This document shows, in pieces, positions 27,753 to 37,160 of a stretch of 64,000 bases of DNA; the first letter of the stretch is position 1, and every line of letters begins with the position of its first letter. Source of the stretch: Wenzhouxiangellaceae bacterium (lineage in GTDB: Bacteria > Pseudomonadota > Gammaproteobacteria > Xanthomonadales > Wenzhouxiangellaceae); contig JANQPN010000006.1 of NCBI GenBank assembly GCA_028289455.1, forward strand, positions 62,001-126,000. Direction: 5' to 3'. A model generated the notes under the pieces. The model was not told the DNA's origin and made no database searches. It worked only from the letters and a program-made list of their open reading frames with translations. Both the position numbers and the translations under genes were made by a program.

Positions 27753-28604
27753 TCAATGATTTTTCAATGCTTGATTTAAGCCGGCCCTGCGCCGCCGACT
27801 GACCGGCAGGGTTTTGCCATGCTTCATGATGACAGTGGGTTGCTGATTACCGTTTCTGGTGATTCGGTCAATGGCATTCAGGTTAACAATAAAAGATCGG
27901 TGTATACGCATAAACTGCCCAGGATTTAATTGTTGCTCGAGGTTGGTCATGGTCTCTTTTACAAGCTGGCTGTTCCGCCCTCGCCAGATTTGCACGTAAT
28001 TGTCACAGGCCTGTATGTAGTCAATCTGTTCCACCGGAATCAGGTGGGTTTCATCATCGATCTTAATGCTCAGCCTTTGCAGGAAGTTGCTGCTGTCGGA
28101 ACCATCAGGAGCAAGCAATTGCCGGCGTTTGCTGAACAGTGTCATCAGTGACAGACAGGCCCAGTAGGCCAGCAGTTCGTAGGGCAGCCAGCGGATCAGT
28201 TTCTCAAGATATCCTTCCCCTACATCGAAACTGCCGGATAAACAAAGCCAAAGAAGCAGAGTATCGATCAGCAGGTGACTGCTGCCGGCTATAAAGCTGA
28301 AAAGCAAATGTCTGAACCACCAGAATGGCTGCTCCGCTGTAAACATCGGGATGGCAATATGCAAACGGTAAATCAGCAGCGCGATGGGAATCCATAATAA
28401 AAGGCTGATCCAGATGACCGCAAAATAGACCGGCAGAGAAGTTATCTCTGCCAGCGCGGTGTTGCGTTCCCAGCTTTGCCAGGTTGTCGATATCGCCATC
28501 AGCAGAGTGATAAACACACCACTGATTATCCAGCGCAGGGCTATGCGCCGGCTGTCTGCCATACCTGATGGTGACTGCGGATAGCCGTTACCGGTTGCGT
28601 GCAT
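27753..28604 (-). CDS. LytTR-type DNA-binding regulator with membrane N-terminus
   Basis: A 283-residue protein. The N-terminal 165 residues hold about four hydrophobic helices. Residues 185-280 are a LytTR domain (HLIPVEQIDYIQACDNYVQI, LNPGQFMRIHRSFIVNL). The family binds DNA through a beta fold and commonly controls surface or competence genes; membrane-anchored LytTR proteins sense unknown signals. It follows the lipoprotein gene by 12 bases on the same strand, so they form an operon. Confidence 0.87.
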   Translation of the reverse strand: MHATGNGYPQSPSGMADSRRIALRWIISGVFITLLMAISTTWQSWERNTALAEITSLPVYFAVIWISLLLWIPIALLIYRLHIAIPMFTAEQPFWWFRHLLFSFIAGSSHLLIDTLLLWLCLSGSFDVGEGYLEKLIRWLPYELLAYWACLSLMTLFSKRRQLLAPDGSDSSNFLQRLSIKIDDETHLIPVEQIDYIQACDNYVQIWRGRNSQLVKETMTNLEQQLNPGQFMRIHRSFIVNLNAIDRITRNGNQQPTVIMKHGKTLPVSRRRRAGLNQALKNH

Positions 28605-28616
28605 CAGCTGAGTATA

Positions 28617-29369
28617 TCAGGGCAGGCTGATGGAGTCGGGAACGATCAGCCAGCTGCCGGGATTGCCTGAAGTCTGCATTTTGATCGCAAATGGATATTG
28701 CTTGCTGATCCAGATGGTTTTCTTTTTGATGCCGTTGGAAACAACTTTCCAGGTGTCAAATGATTGATCACCGATGGCGACCATTTCTTCGCCCAGCACT
28801 TCGATATTGGACCAGAACATTTGCGAGCCGTTGTTCAAATCGAAAACCGGTATGGATGCGGTGTAACCTGTGCTCAGCGGCAGTGCGGCAATGAAGTAAT
28901 TGATAATTGCCGGTTCGAAGGCATCATGCGGATAGATTTTATGATAGTCCACGGCAGAATAATCAGAGCCTTCAGCAGGGCTGAGTGTTCCGCTGAATAA
29001 GCCATCGCGCATGCTTACATCAATGGTGTAGTCCTGCAAGGGTAGCAGCCTGCCGCGGAATGCCAGCGTCTGTCTGTCATACCAGATGCTGTCCGGCTTG
29101 CTGTCAGCCTGGCGGTTAAAGTAAATATCGGCACGCCACAATTGCAAATTATCTTTTTCTGTTGCCGTGATCTGGTAATCCATGCTCCAGGAGGATTTTT
29201 GATAGCGGATGCTGTGCGCCTGCATACGTTCAGAGTTAATGTCCGCGTTACCGGGAATAACTTTCTGAAAAATAGGTTCAGGAGGTGTTCGACTGGCACA
29301 TGAACTCAGTGTTATTGCTATCAACAGCAGAATGGCCGTGAATGTGGGTTGGAATAGTTTTGAGGACAT
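28617..29369 (-). CDS. Unknown lipoprotein, beta-rich (DUF3108-like)
   Basis: A 250-residue protein with a signal peptide and lipobox (LSSC, about residue 24). The body is almost all beta pattern and includes WYDRQTLAFRGRLLP and a late FDTWKVVSNGIKKKTIWISKQYPFAIKM, which resembles DUF3108-type outer-membrane or periplasmic lipoproteins. No catalytic residues recognised. It lies 12 bases upstream of the LytTR regulator, so the pair may form a signalling unit. Confidence 0.6.
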   Translation of the reverse strand: MSSKLFQPTFTAILLLIAITLSSCASRTPPEPIFQKVIPGNADINSERMQAHSIRYQKSSWSMDYQITATEKDNLQLWRADIYFNRQADSKPDSIWYDRQTLAFRGRLLPLQDYTIDVSMRDGLFSGTLSPAEGSDYSAVDYHKIYPHDAFEPAIINYFIAALPLSTGYTASIPVFDLNNGSQMFWSNIEVLGEEMVAIGDQSFDTWKVVSNGIKKKTIWISKQYPFAIKMQTSGNPGSWLIVPDSISLP

Positions 29370-29513
29370 GCTGGATACTCGTTTTGATTGCCAGGTTTGA
29401 CCATAGCAATCAGTAGGCGAAGGATCAGGAATAGTCCGTCAGCGGCAGTTTTTCAGCGGGGAGTGGTTAGGTCAAAGAAGGTTTTCCGCCAAAATAATTA
29501 AAAAATTGAGTGT

Positions 29514-30122
29514 TTACTTAACGATGTCATAGACAAGGACTTCAACAGTGCTGCCAATTTCTGTATCAGCACTACAGGTAGGGCCGGGTTTTACTTTGCC
29601 GAAAGCGATGCCTACGCTGTCCGAATCAAGACTCTGCTGGCAGTAGGTGTTGTCCAGGTCGCCGGGGTGATAACAGGAAAACGAAGTGACATGCTGGTTG
29701 TCTTTATAAACGTCAATGGCAGCGACCTCAGAGCGCTCGCTGCGGATATTGCAATTGCCCCTGGCAACAATACCCAACACCTTATGGTGGCTTTCAAACA
29801 CAACTGTGTAAGGAACATAGTTGCTTCCGGAGGGTACAGTTGTGGTGTTTATTCCATGAGCATTGAATGGCGGATTGCTTTCCGGTGAAACCTGGGCATC
29901 GTCCTGAGAATGCAATGCATGCAAATGCTGATTGGCTCGCTGGAAGTTTTGTGTGGTGTGGCTTTCGACCACACAACCGGAATGATCACCGTTGTATTTG
30001 AGGGTGATGCCTTTTGCATAGCTGGGGTTCAGACAAAGCTGAAAATTCTCATCGGCAACACTGTTGCCAATCGATAAAACGACACCTGCAATCAACAGAA
30101 AAAAAGTTGGTTTCAATGTCAT
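29514..30122 (-). CDS. Small secreted protein of unknown function (second gene of a pair)
   Basis: A 202-residue protein with a signal peptide (cut near SVADE, about residue 23). It has five to seven cysteines (CLNPSY, SGCVVE, GNCNIRS, FSCYHPG, YCQQS, PTCSAD), suited to disulfide bonds. The start overlaps the stop of the preceding gene by four bases (ATGA), so translation is coupled. No family recognised. The C-terminal TVEVLVYDIV matches the last strand of its partner (SVTVYINTL) loosely, hinting that the two are remote relatives. Confidence 0.6.
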   Translation of the reverse strand: MTLKPTFFLLIAGVVLSIGNSVADENFQLCLNPSYAKGITLKYNGDHSGCVVESHTTQNFQRANQHLHALHSQDDAQVSPESNPPFNAHGINTTTVPSGSNYVPYTVVFESHHKVLGIVARGNCNIRSERSEVAAIDVYKDNQHVTSFSCYHPGDLDNTYCQQSLDSDSVGIAFGKVKPGPTCSADTEIGSTVEVLVYDIVK

Positions 30123-30700
30123 TGTGGTTTCCTGTGGTATTCGGGCAGGGTATTGATGTAAACCGTTACACTTTGTTTGGATTCACTGCCTTCATCGGCA
30201 CTGCAACCCATCACCATGGTGCCTGGCGTGGCATATCCGTAGTTCAGTCCGTTGGTGATGGCTGAACAACGCATCAGGTCGCCGGAGTCGGAATAATCTT
30301 CCATCAATACATGTCCGAATGCATGTCGTGAAGTATTCACGTAGTAGTCAAAGCTAATGCTGGTTTCAGAACCTTTGTTGCCTTTCAGACAGCCCAGCGG
30401 CACACCGTAAGAGCCGTCATTCCCATCAGGCAGATAGAACTGATCGCCGCCTTTGAATGCCATGCTGAAAGTAAAGGAATGACCCGATTCGATACTGACG
30501 TTTTTTAATTCGGTAGTATTGGCATGAACGCATTGGCCTTCATTGGAACCGACACCATCGCCCAGCTGCATGCGCATTTTGAATTCAGTGTTGTTCTTAA
30601 CGGTAACGGTATAGACCGTTGTATTGTAGGCGTACAAAGCCTGGCTCATGGCCAGTGTCAACAATACTGCTGTTAAATAAACTAAGCGTTGATGGTGCAT
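30119..30700 (-). CDS. Small secreted protein of unknown function (first gene of a pair)
   Basis: A 193-residue protein with a signal peptide (cut near ALYAY, residue 24). Short beta strands, cysteines at about 52, 99, 154 and 170, and an Asp/Gly-rich centre. The motif VTVKNNTEFKMRMQLGDG resembles the first strands of small secreted aegerolysin/thaumatin-like folds, but I do not claim either. It overlaps the next gene by four bases. Regulation unknown; a 334-base upstream spacer separates it from the divergent nuclease gene. Confidence 0.6.
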   Translation of the reverse strand: MHHQRLVYLTAVLLTLAMSQALYAYNTTVYTVTVKNNTEFKMRMQLGDGVGSNEGQCVHANTTELKNVSIESGHSFTFSMAFKGGDQFYLPDGNDGSYGVPLGCLKGNKGSETSISFDYYVNTSRHAFGHVLMEDYSDSGDLMRCSAITNGLNYGYATPGTMVMGCSADEGSESKQSVTVYINTLPEYHRKPQ

Positions 30701-31034
30701 GACATCCTCTCAATGTCGATATGCTGCTGGTCAAGTACTCTATCGGGGCAGGTAAGGAATTGATTTGAATCTGAATTGTTTCCCCGGGTAAACCCCTGTA
30801 CGAAAGAAATGGTATCAGTTATCCACAAACGGTAACAAGTTAGACGATTCACGGCCGGTTTATCCTGTCATCATTCTGACAAGTTGGCAGTGTATACAGT
30901 TGCATTGCATAAAGCTGACCTGCCGATATTAAGATAAGGTAATATATGGATTCATATACCGGCCGGTCAGTTGAAACCTATCATCAGAATGGACTCTGCT
31001 GCACCCTTTTTAAAATTTTAGAGGTACCACCACC
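30701..31034. other. Divergent intergenic region
   Basis: About 334 bases between the divergent secreted-pair and nuclease operons. It is AT-rich at 30910-30960 (TAATATA at about 30950 may be a -10), with no convincing matching -35. Nothing else recognised. Confidence 0.4.
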
Positions 31035-34000
31035 ATGCGTTTGATCGCTTTCCTGTTGCTGTTGCTGCCATCTTTGGCATTGTCGCAGACCACTGTATTT
31101 GTTAATGAACTGCATTATGACAATACCGGCGGAGACACGGGTGAGGGTGTGGAAATTGCCGGGCCTGCCGGAACCGATCTGGCCGGTTGGAGCGTGGTAC
31201 TGTACAACGGTGCCAATCAGCAGACCTACAACACTGTCAACCTGACCGGAACCATCAGCAATATGTGCAGCGGTTTCGGTGTGCTGCACTTTCCGATAGC
31301 CGGTATCCAGAATGGCAGCCCGGATGGGTTGGCCCTGGTTAACGATAGCGCTACTGTTATTCAGTTTCTCAGTTATGAGGGTGCATTTACGGCTGCCAAC
31401 GGACCTGCCAATGGCATGGCCAGTACCGATATCGGTGTTAGTGAGCCGACCAATTCGCCGGTTGGTGAATCACTGCAGTTGACTGGTACGGGTACTGAAG
31501 CAGAAGATTTTGTATGGCAGGCGCCGGCAGCGGCTTCTCCGGGTAATTGCAACCCGGGACAGACTTTTCTGGGTATGGCTGCAGATCCGGTGATTAATGA
31601 ATTTGTTGTGGATCATACCGGTACCGATACCAATGAATATATCGAAGTGTTCGGCAGTGCCAATGCTGACTATAGCGGTTTTACCCTGATTGAAATTGAA
31701 GGTGACAGCGGTAGTACCGGATTGATTGACGATGGCATCTTTACATTGGGCACCAGCGATGCCAACGGATTTTTTGACACGGGTTTTGTTAATAACATTA
31801 TCGAAAACGGTACGGTTACCTTATTGCTGGTGGAGGGTTTTACCGGTGCTGTCGGCAATGATATCGATACCAATGATGATGGCGTGATCGACGCTACTTT
31901 CTGGACCCGGATTGTCGATGACGTCGGGATACCGGATGGCGGTGGTTCAGATATTATTTACAGTGCCACGGCGCTGGCGCCCAATTATGACGGTAATACC
32001 TTCCAACCGGGCGGCGCTTCACGAATCCCTGATGGGGCGGATACCGATACAACCGCCGACTGGATACGCAACGACTTTGATGGTGCCGGTATTCCGGCGC
32101 TGGATCCGGGTACGCCGGATCCGGGTGAAGCACTGAACACACCCGGAGCAACCAACCAGGTGATCAGCGCACCACCGGCTGCATTGGTGATCAACGAAAC
32201 CGATGCCGATACCCCTGGCTCGGACATGCTGGAATTTGTCGAGCTATATGACGGTGGTGTAGGCAATGCTTCACTGGATGGTTTTACTGTAGTGTTCTTC
32301 AACGGTGCCACCGATACCAGCTACAACGCCTTCGACCTGGACGGTTTCACTACCGATGCCAATGGGTATCTGGTGCTGGGTAACGCCGGCGTAACCGGCG
32401 TGGATATCATTTTCGGCAACAACGGTTTGCAGAACGGTGCAGATGCGGTTGCGCTGTATCAGGATAATGCCACCAGCTTCCCCAACGGTACCGCAGTGAC
32501 CACCACCAATCTGGTTGATGCAGTGGTGTATGACACCAATGATGGCGATGATGCTGGTTTGCTGGTATTGCTGAACCCCGGCCAACCACAGCTGAATGAA
32601 GGCAATAACGGCGCTCAGGCAACCGAGTCCAATCAACGTTGCCTGAATGGTCAGGGCGGACCACGCAATACCTCGGGTTTTGTCCAGGCGGTGCCTACGC
32701 CGGGTGCAGATAATGACTGCTCGTCTCTGTTGCCGAATGTGCTCATCAATGAAGTGGATGCAGATACCCCGGGCAGTGATATGCTGGAATTTATAGAGTT
32801 GTATGACGGTGGTACCGGCAATACAGCATTGGATGGGTTGGTGCTGGTGTTTTTCAACGGCAGTGGTGATACCAGCTACAACGCTATTGACCTGGATGGA
32901 CTCAGTACTGATGCTGGCGGATATTTTGTCGCCGGCAATGCTGCTGTCAGTGGTGTTGATCTGACTTTCCCCAATAACGGTCTGCAAAATGGTGCGGACG
33001 CCGTGGCCCTGTATTTGGGCGATGCCTCATCATTCCCGAACGGCACGGCGGTTACTACTGCCGGATTGATTGATGCGGTGGTTTATGACACCAATGATGG
33101 TGATGATGCCGGCCTGCTGGCCCTGCTGAATGCAGGTCAACCGCAGCTCAATGAAGGTGAAAACGGTGCACAGGCCACTGAATCCAACGGTCGCTGTCCG
33201 AACGGAGCGGGTGGCTTCCGCAACACTGATGCCTTTGTCCAGGCAGCGCCAACACCCGGTGCCGACAATACCTGTGTACTGCCGCCATTAACCTGTGGAG
33301 CGCCGGCCACCTTGATCAGCGCCATTCAGGGCAATGGTGCGGCTTCAGGCATGATCGGATCGATAGTGGAAATTGAAGGCGTGGTCGTGGGGGATTTCCA
33401 GGGTTTAACCGTGAATGGCGATCTGGGTGGCTTCTTCCTGCAGGAAGAAGACGCTGATGTTGATGGTGATCCCTCCACATCGGAAGGCATATTTGTATTT
33501 GACGATATTCTCGGTGTGGATGTGAATCCTGGCGATATTGTCCGTGTAGAAGGTACGGTAGCCGAGTTCAATGGGCTGACTGAGCTGATGCCGGTAACCA
33601 ATGTAACGGTATGCCCGGGTACCGGTACGGCCACCCCGGCGATGGTGACACTGCCGCGTACGGCAGCTGATGATCTGGAACCGTTTGAAGGCATGGCGGT
33701 AACCCTGCCGCAGACATTGACCATCAGCAGTGCAGGCAACGCGGTTCGCTTTGGTGAAGTCAACTTGTCTAATGGTCGGCTGTTTATTCCAACCAATATC
33801 GTGGCACCGGGTGCGCCGGCTGTGGCTCAGCAGGCAGCCAATGATTTGAACCGTTTGATACTTGATGATGCACGCAACGGTTCGTACAGAATGCCGTTTA
33901 TCAACGGCCAGGATGACGCCACACCGATCAATGCACTGAACCCGATTCGCGGAGGCACAACGGTCAGTGGTGCTACCGGCGTGATGTCATTTGCATTCAA

Positions 34001-36251
34001 CAGTTACCGGCTGCGTCCTACCGCGCCGGTGGTAATCGACGAATCAGCCAATCCGCGAACCGCCGCACCGCCGGCAGTGGGTGGCAATATCACAGTAGCC
34101 AGCACCAATGTGCTTAACTTCTTCGATACTATTGATATTGGTGGAGCAACCTGTGGCCCTAACAATATTGGCTGCCGCGGTGCAGACAGTGCTTCTGAGC
34201 TGATTCGCCAGACCGATAAGCTGGTCGCCAAACTGATTGGCCTGGACGCAGACATTACCGGGCTCATTGAAATTGAAAACAATGCCAGCAGTTCACTGCA
34301 GGCATTGGTGGACGCGGTCAATGTGGTTGCCGGTGCCGGTACTTACGACTTTATCAATACCAACACGATTGGAACTGATGCGATTAAGGTCGGCATTATT
34401 TATAAGCCCGCGTCGGTGACGCCGGTTGGTGGCTTTGCGATTCTCGACAGCGGTGTCGACCCGTTGTTTATCGATAATCTGAACCGCCCGGTACTGGCCC
34501 AGACTTTTGCTGATGGCAACGGTTCGCGGTTTACCGTAGCGGTTAATCATCTGAAGTCAAAAGCCTGTGGCGGTGCTGTTGGTGCAGATACCGATCAGGG
34601 TGATGGCCAGGCCTGTTTCAATCTGACCCGTACCGATGCAGCCACTGCACTGGTCAACTGGCTGGCGGGTGATCCTACCGGTAGCGGTGACAGTGATTTT
34701 CTGATTATCGGTGATTTGAATTCCTATGCCATGGAAGATCCGATTGTGGTGATTGAAAACGGCGGATATACCGATTTGATCAACAGCTTCCAGGGTGCGG
34801 ATGCCTACTCCTTCGGCTTTGGCGGCCAGGTGGGCTATCTGGATCATGCATTGGCCAATGCCAGCATGGCTGCTCAGGTAACCGGCGCTGCGGAATGGCA
34901 TGTGAATGCTGATGAAGACGGCAATATCGACTATAACGAGGAAGACCTGCCAAGTGGCGGACCGCCCAAGCCGGCAGATTTTTACAGTCCTGACGCGTTC
35001 CGCGCGGCCGACCATGATCCGCTGATTGTCGGGCTGAATCTGACTGTACCGGAAGTGGCTTTTGCTGTGGCTTCCAGTTCAGTATCTGAAAGCGGTGGAA
35101 GCATAAACGTTACTGTCAGCCTGAACACTGTCAGTGAGCAGGATGTGATGGTGAATGTTGACAGTGCCAACGGGACTGCTACGGCCGGATCAGACTTTGT
35201 TGCGGTCAGCGAAACCGTTGTTATTCCGGCCGGGCAGCTGTCCGGCACGGTAACTGTCAATATCACACCGGATGATGTTGATGAAATGAATGAGGATCTG
35301 ACACTGACCTTAACCTCACCGTTAAATAGTGTACTGGGTGCTCAGAACGTGCATACATTGACCATAACCGATGATGACACGGCAGGTGTCAATGTAATGC
35401 CGGTGGCCGGCCTGCAGACGACTGAAGCCGGTGGTACTGATACCTTCACTGTCGTGTTGAATTCACAGCCGACCGGCGCAGTTGATATTGGCCTGCAAAG
35501 CGATAATCCTGCAGAAGGACTGCCGTCACCGGCAACGCTGCAATTTACTGCCGGCAACTGGGATCAGCAACAAACTGTAACGGTAACAGGCCAGGATGAT
35601 GCAATCATTGATATTGATGTGGTTTACAACATCATGGTTCTGCCTGCCACCGGTGCTGATCCGGTCTACATAGGAGTGGATGGGGCAGATGTTGAGGTAA
35701 CCAACATCAATGATGACTTTGCCAACACATCGTTTACCGGGCCAACAGCAACCGGCAGTGGAGATGCCACTATCAGCTTTACCGGTGGCGGATTCCAGTG
35801 CACCTTCCAGAATGTGGCTTTCGTGCCGCTGGATGTGACCGCACCCAGTGCACCGCCCATCGGGTTTGTATTCCCGCATGGTCTGGTGGAATTCACGGTC
35901 AGTGGTTGTATACCCGGATCCACGCTGGACTTTACCATTGAGTACCCCAGCGATCTGTTTATCCACACGGTTTACTGGAAGTATGCCGGCAGCCCGAGTT
36001 CACCGACGCCAAGGTTCTTCGAGTTTCCGGCGGTGTTGAACGGCAATACCGCTCAGTTCAGTATTACTGACGGTCAGCTGGGTGATGCAGATCTCTTCGT
36101 CGATGGTGTGATCACTGATCCAAGCGGACCGGGAATCCGGGTCATTGAAACGCCGACATTAAGCCGCTGGGGCTTAATACTGCTCGGGTTGATTCTCGCC
36201 GGGCTGGCAGTGTTTGGTTCGCGCAGCAGAATGGCAGCCCATTTCCGCTGA
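31035..36251 (+). CDS. Extracellular endonuclease/exonuclease/phosphatase-family protein with lamin-tail, Calx-beta and PTLxxWG sorting domains
   Basis: A 1738-residue protein with a signal peptide (ALSQ, residue 18). In order: four lamin-tail-like modules (about 20-170, 180-370, 385-575, 577-765; the last two are a near duplicate), an OB-like region (about 760-950), an endonuclease/exonuclease/phosphatase domain about 1015-1330 (TNVLNFF, IEIENN, VNHLKSK, IIGDLNSY, GYLDHAL, AADHDPLI), a Calx-beta domain (1338-1450), further beta domains, and a C-terminal tail TPTLSRWG-hydrophobic helix-SRSR. This order matches the ExeM/NucH type extracellular nucleases, which degrade eDNA, often in biofilms. 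AGAGGT precedes ATG 31035. The tail is an IPTL-CTERM-like sorting signal. Confidence 0.9.
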   Translation: MRLIAFLLLLLPSLALSQTTVFVNELHYDNTGGDTGEGVEIAGPAGTDLAGWSVVLYNGANQQTYNTVNLTGTISNMCSGFGVLHFPIAGIQNGSPDGLALVNDSATVIQFLSYEGAFTAANGPANGMASTDIGVSEPTNSPVGESLQLTGTGTEAEDFVWQAPAAASPGNCNPGQTFLGMAADPVINEFVVDHTGTDTNEYIEVFGSANADYSGFTLIEIEGDSGSTGLIDDGIFTLGTSDANGFFDTGFVNNIIENGTVTLLLVEGFTGAVGNDIDTNDDGVIDATFWTRIVDDVGIPDGGGSDIIYSATALAPNYDGNTFQPGGASRIPDGADTDTTADWIRNDFDGAGIPALDPGTPDPGEALNTPGATNQVISAPPAALVINETDADTPGSDMLEFVELYDGGVGNASLDGFTVVFFNGATDTSYNAFDLDGFTTDANGYLVLGNAGVTGVDIIFGNNGLQNGADAVALYQDNATSFPNGTAVTTTNLVDAVVYDTNDGDDAGLLVLLNPGQPQLNEGNNGAQATESNQRCLNGQGGPRNTSGFVQAVPTPGADNDCSSLLPNVLINEVDADTPGSDMLEFIELYDGGTGNTALDGLVLVFFNGSGDTSYNAIDLDGLSTDAGGYFVAGNAAVSGVDLTFPNNGLQNGADAVALYLGDASSFPNGTAVTTAGLIDAVVYDTNDGDDAGLLALLNAGQPQLNEGENGAQATESNGRCPNGAGGFRNTDAFVQAAPTPGADNTCVLPPLTCGAPATLISAIQGNGAASGMIGSIVEIEGVVVGDFQGLTVNGDLGGFFLQEEDADVDGDPSTSEGIFVFDDILGVDVNPGDIVRVEGTVAEFNGLTELMPVTNVTVCPGTGTATPAMVTLPRTAADDLEPFEGMAVTLPQTLTISSAGNAVRFGEVNLSNGRLFIPTNIVAPGAPAVAQQAANDLNRLILDDARNGSYRMPFINGQDDATPINALNPIRGGTTVSGATGVMSFAFNSYRLRPTAPVVIDESANPRTAAPPAVGGNITVASTNVLNFFDTIDIGGATCGPNNIGCRGADSASELIRQTDKLVAKLIGLDADITGLIEIENNASSSLQALVDAVNVVAGAGTYDFINTNTIGTDAIKVGIIYKPASVTPVGGFAILDSGVDPLFIDNLNRPVLAQTFADGNGSRFTVAVNHLKSKACGGAVGADTDQGDGQACFNLTRTDAATALVNWLAGDPTGSGDSDFLIIGDLNSYAMEDPIVVIENGGYTDLINSFQGADAYSFGFGGQVGYLDHALANASMAAQVTGAAEWHVNADEDGNIDYNEEDLPSGGPPKPADFYSPDAFRAADHDPLIVGLNLTVPEVAFAVASSSVSESGGSINVTVSLNTVSEQDVMVNVDSANGTATAGSDFVAVSETVVIPAGQLSGTVTVNITPDDVDEMNEDLTLTLTSPLNSVLGAQNVHTLTITDDDTAGVNVMPVAGLQTTEAGGTDTFTVVLNSQPTGAVDIGLQSDNPAEGLPSPATLQFTAGNWDQQQTVTVTGQDDAIIDIDVVYNIMVLPATGADPVYIGVDGADVEVTNINDDFANTSFTGPTATGSGDATISFTGGGFQCTFQNVAFVPLDVTAPSAPPIGFVFPHGLVEFTVSGCIPGSTLDFTIEYPSDLFIHTVYWKYAGSPSSPTPRFFEFPAVLNGNTAQFSITDGQLGDADLFVDGVITDPSGPGIRVIETPTLSRWGLILLGLILAGLAVFGSRSRMAAHFR
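32160..33290 (+). repeat. Duplicated lamin-tail module, about 560 bases apart
   Basis: Two copies start near 32186 and 32746. They share the run coding for DADTPGSDMLEF-ELYDGG and the closing NEG-NGAQATESN-RC, with strong DNA similarity. Recent internal duplication is likely. Confidence 0.8.
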
Positions 36252-36262
36252 TCAATAACCTG

Positions 36263-36288
36263 CAGGCCCGGTCTGATGACCGGGCCTG
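36263..36288. terminator. Hairpin after the nuclease gene
   Basis: An 11-base perfect stem (CAGGCCCGGTC / GACCGGGCCTG) with tetraloop TGAT lies 12 bases past the nuclease stop and before the converging lipoprotein gene. No T run follows on either strand, so termination is likely but not certain. Confidence 0.6.
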
Positions 36289-36351
36289 TCAGTAATCAGC
36301 AATACCGTATCAGCTCAGTGCAGTTTTGCTACCACTGCCTTCGGCGGTCAC

Positions 36352-36792
36352 TTAGCGTATCTGCAGCAGGCATTGACCGGCTGCGGCATTATATTCATAA
36401 CCGGATGGGCAGCTGCATGAAGATGGATTCCCGCACTCGTTAATATCGCGGGTACAGATGCCCTCGGGCTCCACTACACAATGCTCAATAGATTCGTTGC
36501 CGCTTGCAGTCAGTGGCTGCTCATCAGCAGCTGCATCACTGCCGGCCTCTGCACCCAGCATGAACAGGCACTCACCGATGGCCGCATTGTATTCATATCC
36601 ATCCGGGCAGGTGCATGAAGATGGATTGCCGCATTCATTGATATCCCTGGTGCATATATCTCCGGGAATAACACATTCCAGCACATCAGCTGCCTGCTCA
36701 CCGGTTTGATTACCGGTGTCAGAGTTACATCCGCCTAAAGCGCCCAGCATGACAGTAATGGTTAAAGCAATGAACAGTTGCGTGGTTTTCAT
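36352..36792 (-). CDS. Lipoprotein with two cysteine-rich repeats
   Basis: A 146-residue protein with lipobox (LGGC, about residue 22). It then has two copies of a roughly 38-residue cysteine unit opening with ICTRDINECGNPSSC and closing with CP.GYEYNAA.G.CL, at about residues 40-78 and 105-143, with an acidic/Ala linker between. Six cysteines per unit with this spacing suggest EGF-like disulfide domains, though calcium-binding sites and a known function are not clear. Lipobox suggests attachment to the envelope, with the Cys domains exposed. Confidence 0.75.
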   Translation of the reverse strand: MKTTQLFIALTITVMLGALGGCNSDTGNQTGEQAADVLECVIPGDICTRDINECGNPSSCTCPDGYEYNAAIGECLFMLGAEAGSDAAADEQPLTASGNESIEHCVVEPEGICTRDINECGNPSSCSCPSGYEYNAAAGQCLLQIR

Positions 36793-37160
36793 GGGTATCC
36801 TCCTTATCCAGATGTTCGGCGTGAATGCCCGCCGTAGGTTTGCTGGCGGAATATGGTTGTTATCTGTGTACGCCGGTCCACTGAAAATCCCAGTAGACGG
36901 TAAATAGTCTATCAGATGCCGGATTATCCTATGTTTTCAGGCATATGGGGGAGTGAATCATTCAGCAGGTATATCCATTATGGATAGAGGGTGGTGTGGG
37001 CAAAACCTTGCGACTTAATCTCAATTGAAGCAAACTTGAATGCAAATGACAGCACTGTGATTTTCACGGTGGCTTAAATTTTCGCCGCCTGCGCCGCCAG
37101 CTGGATTACGGTATCAGGCGGTTTGTGTTGTTGTAAGCCCCTTAACGGGGAAGGTTCGAT
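36793..37160. other. Spacer upstream of the oxidoreductase operon
   Basis: About 368 bases. CCGCCTG near 37086 and CAGGCGG near 37115 are complementary arms with a 23-base gap, and CCCCTTAACGGGG overlaps the region just before the ATG at 37161. These might shape the leader RNA. No ORF or promoter clear enough to call. Confidence 0.35.

Noticed and set aside
32271..32987. Minus-strand 238-codon ORF
   Set aside because: Antisense to the lamin-tail repeats, a product of the duplicated DNA.
37070..37160. Riboswitch or attenuator before the oxidoreductase operon
   Set aside because: Complementary arms are short and there is no terminator or known aptamer pattern.
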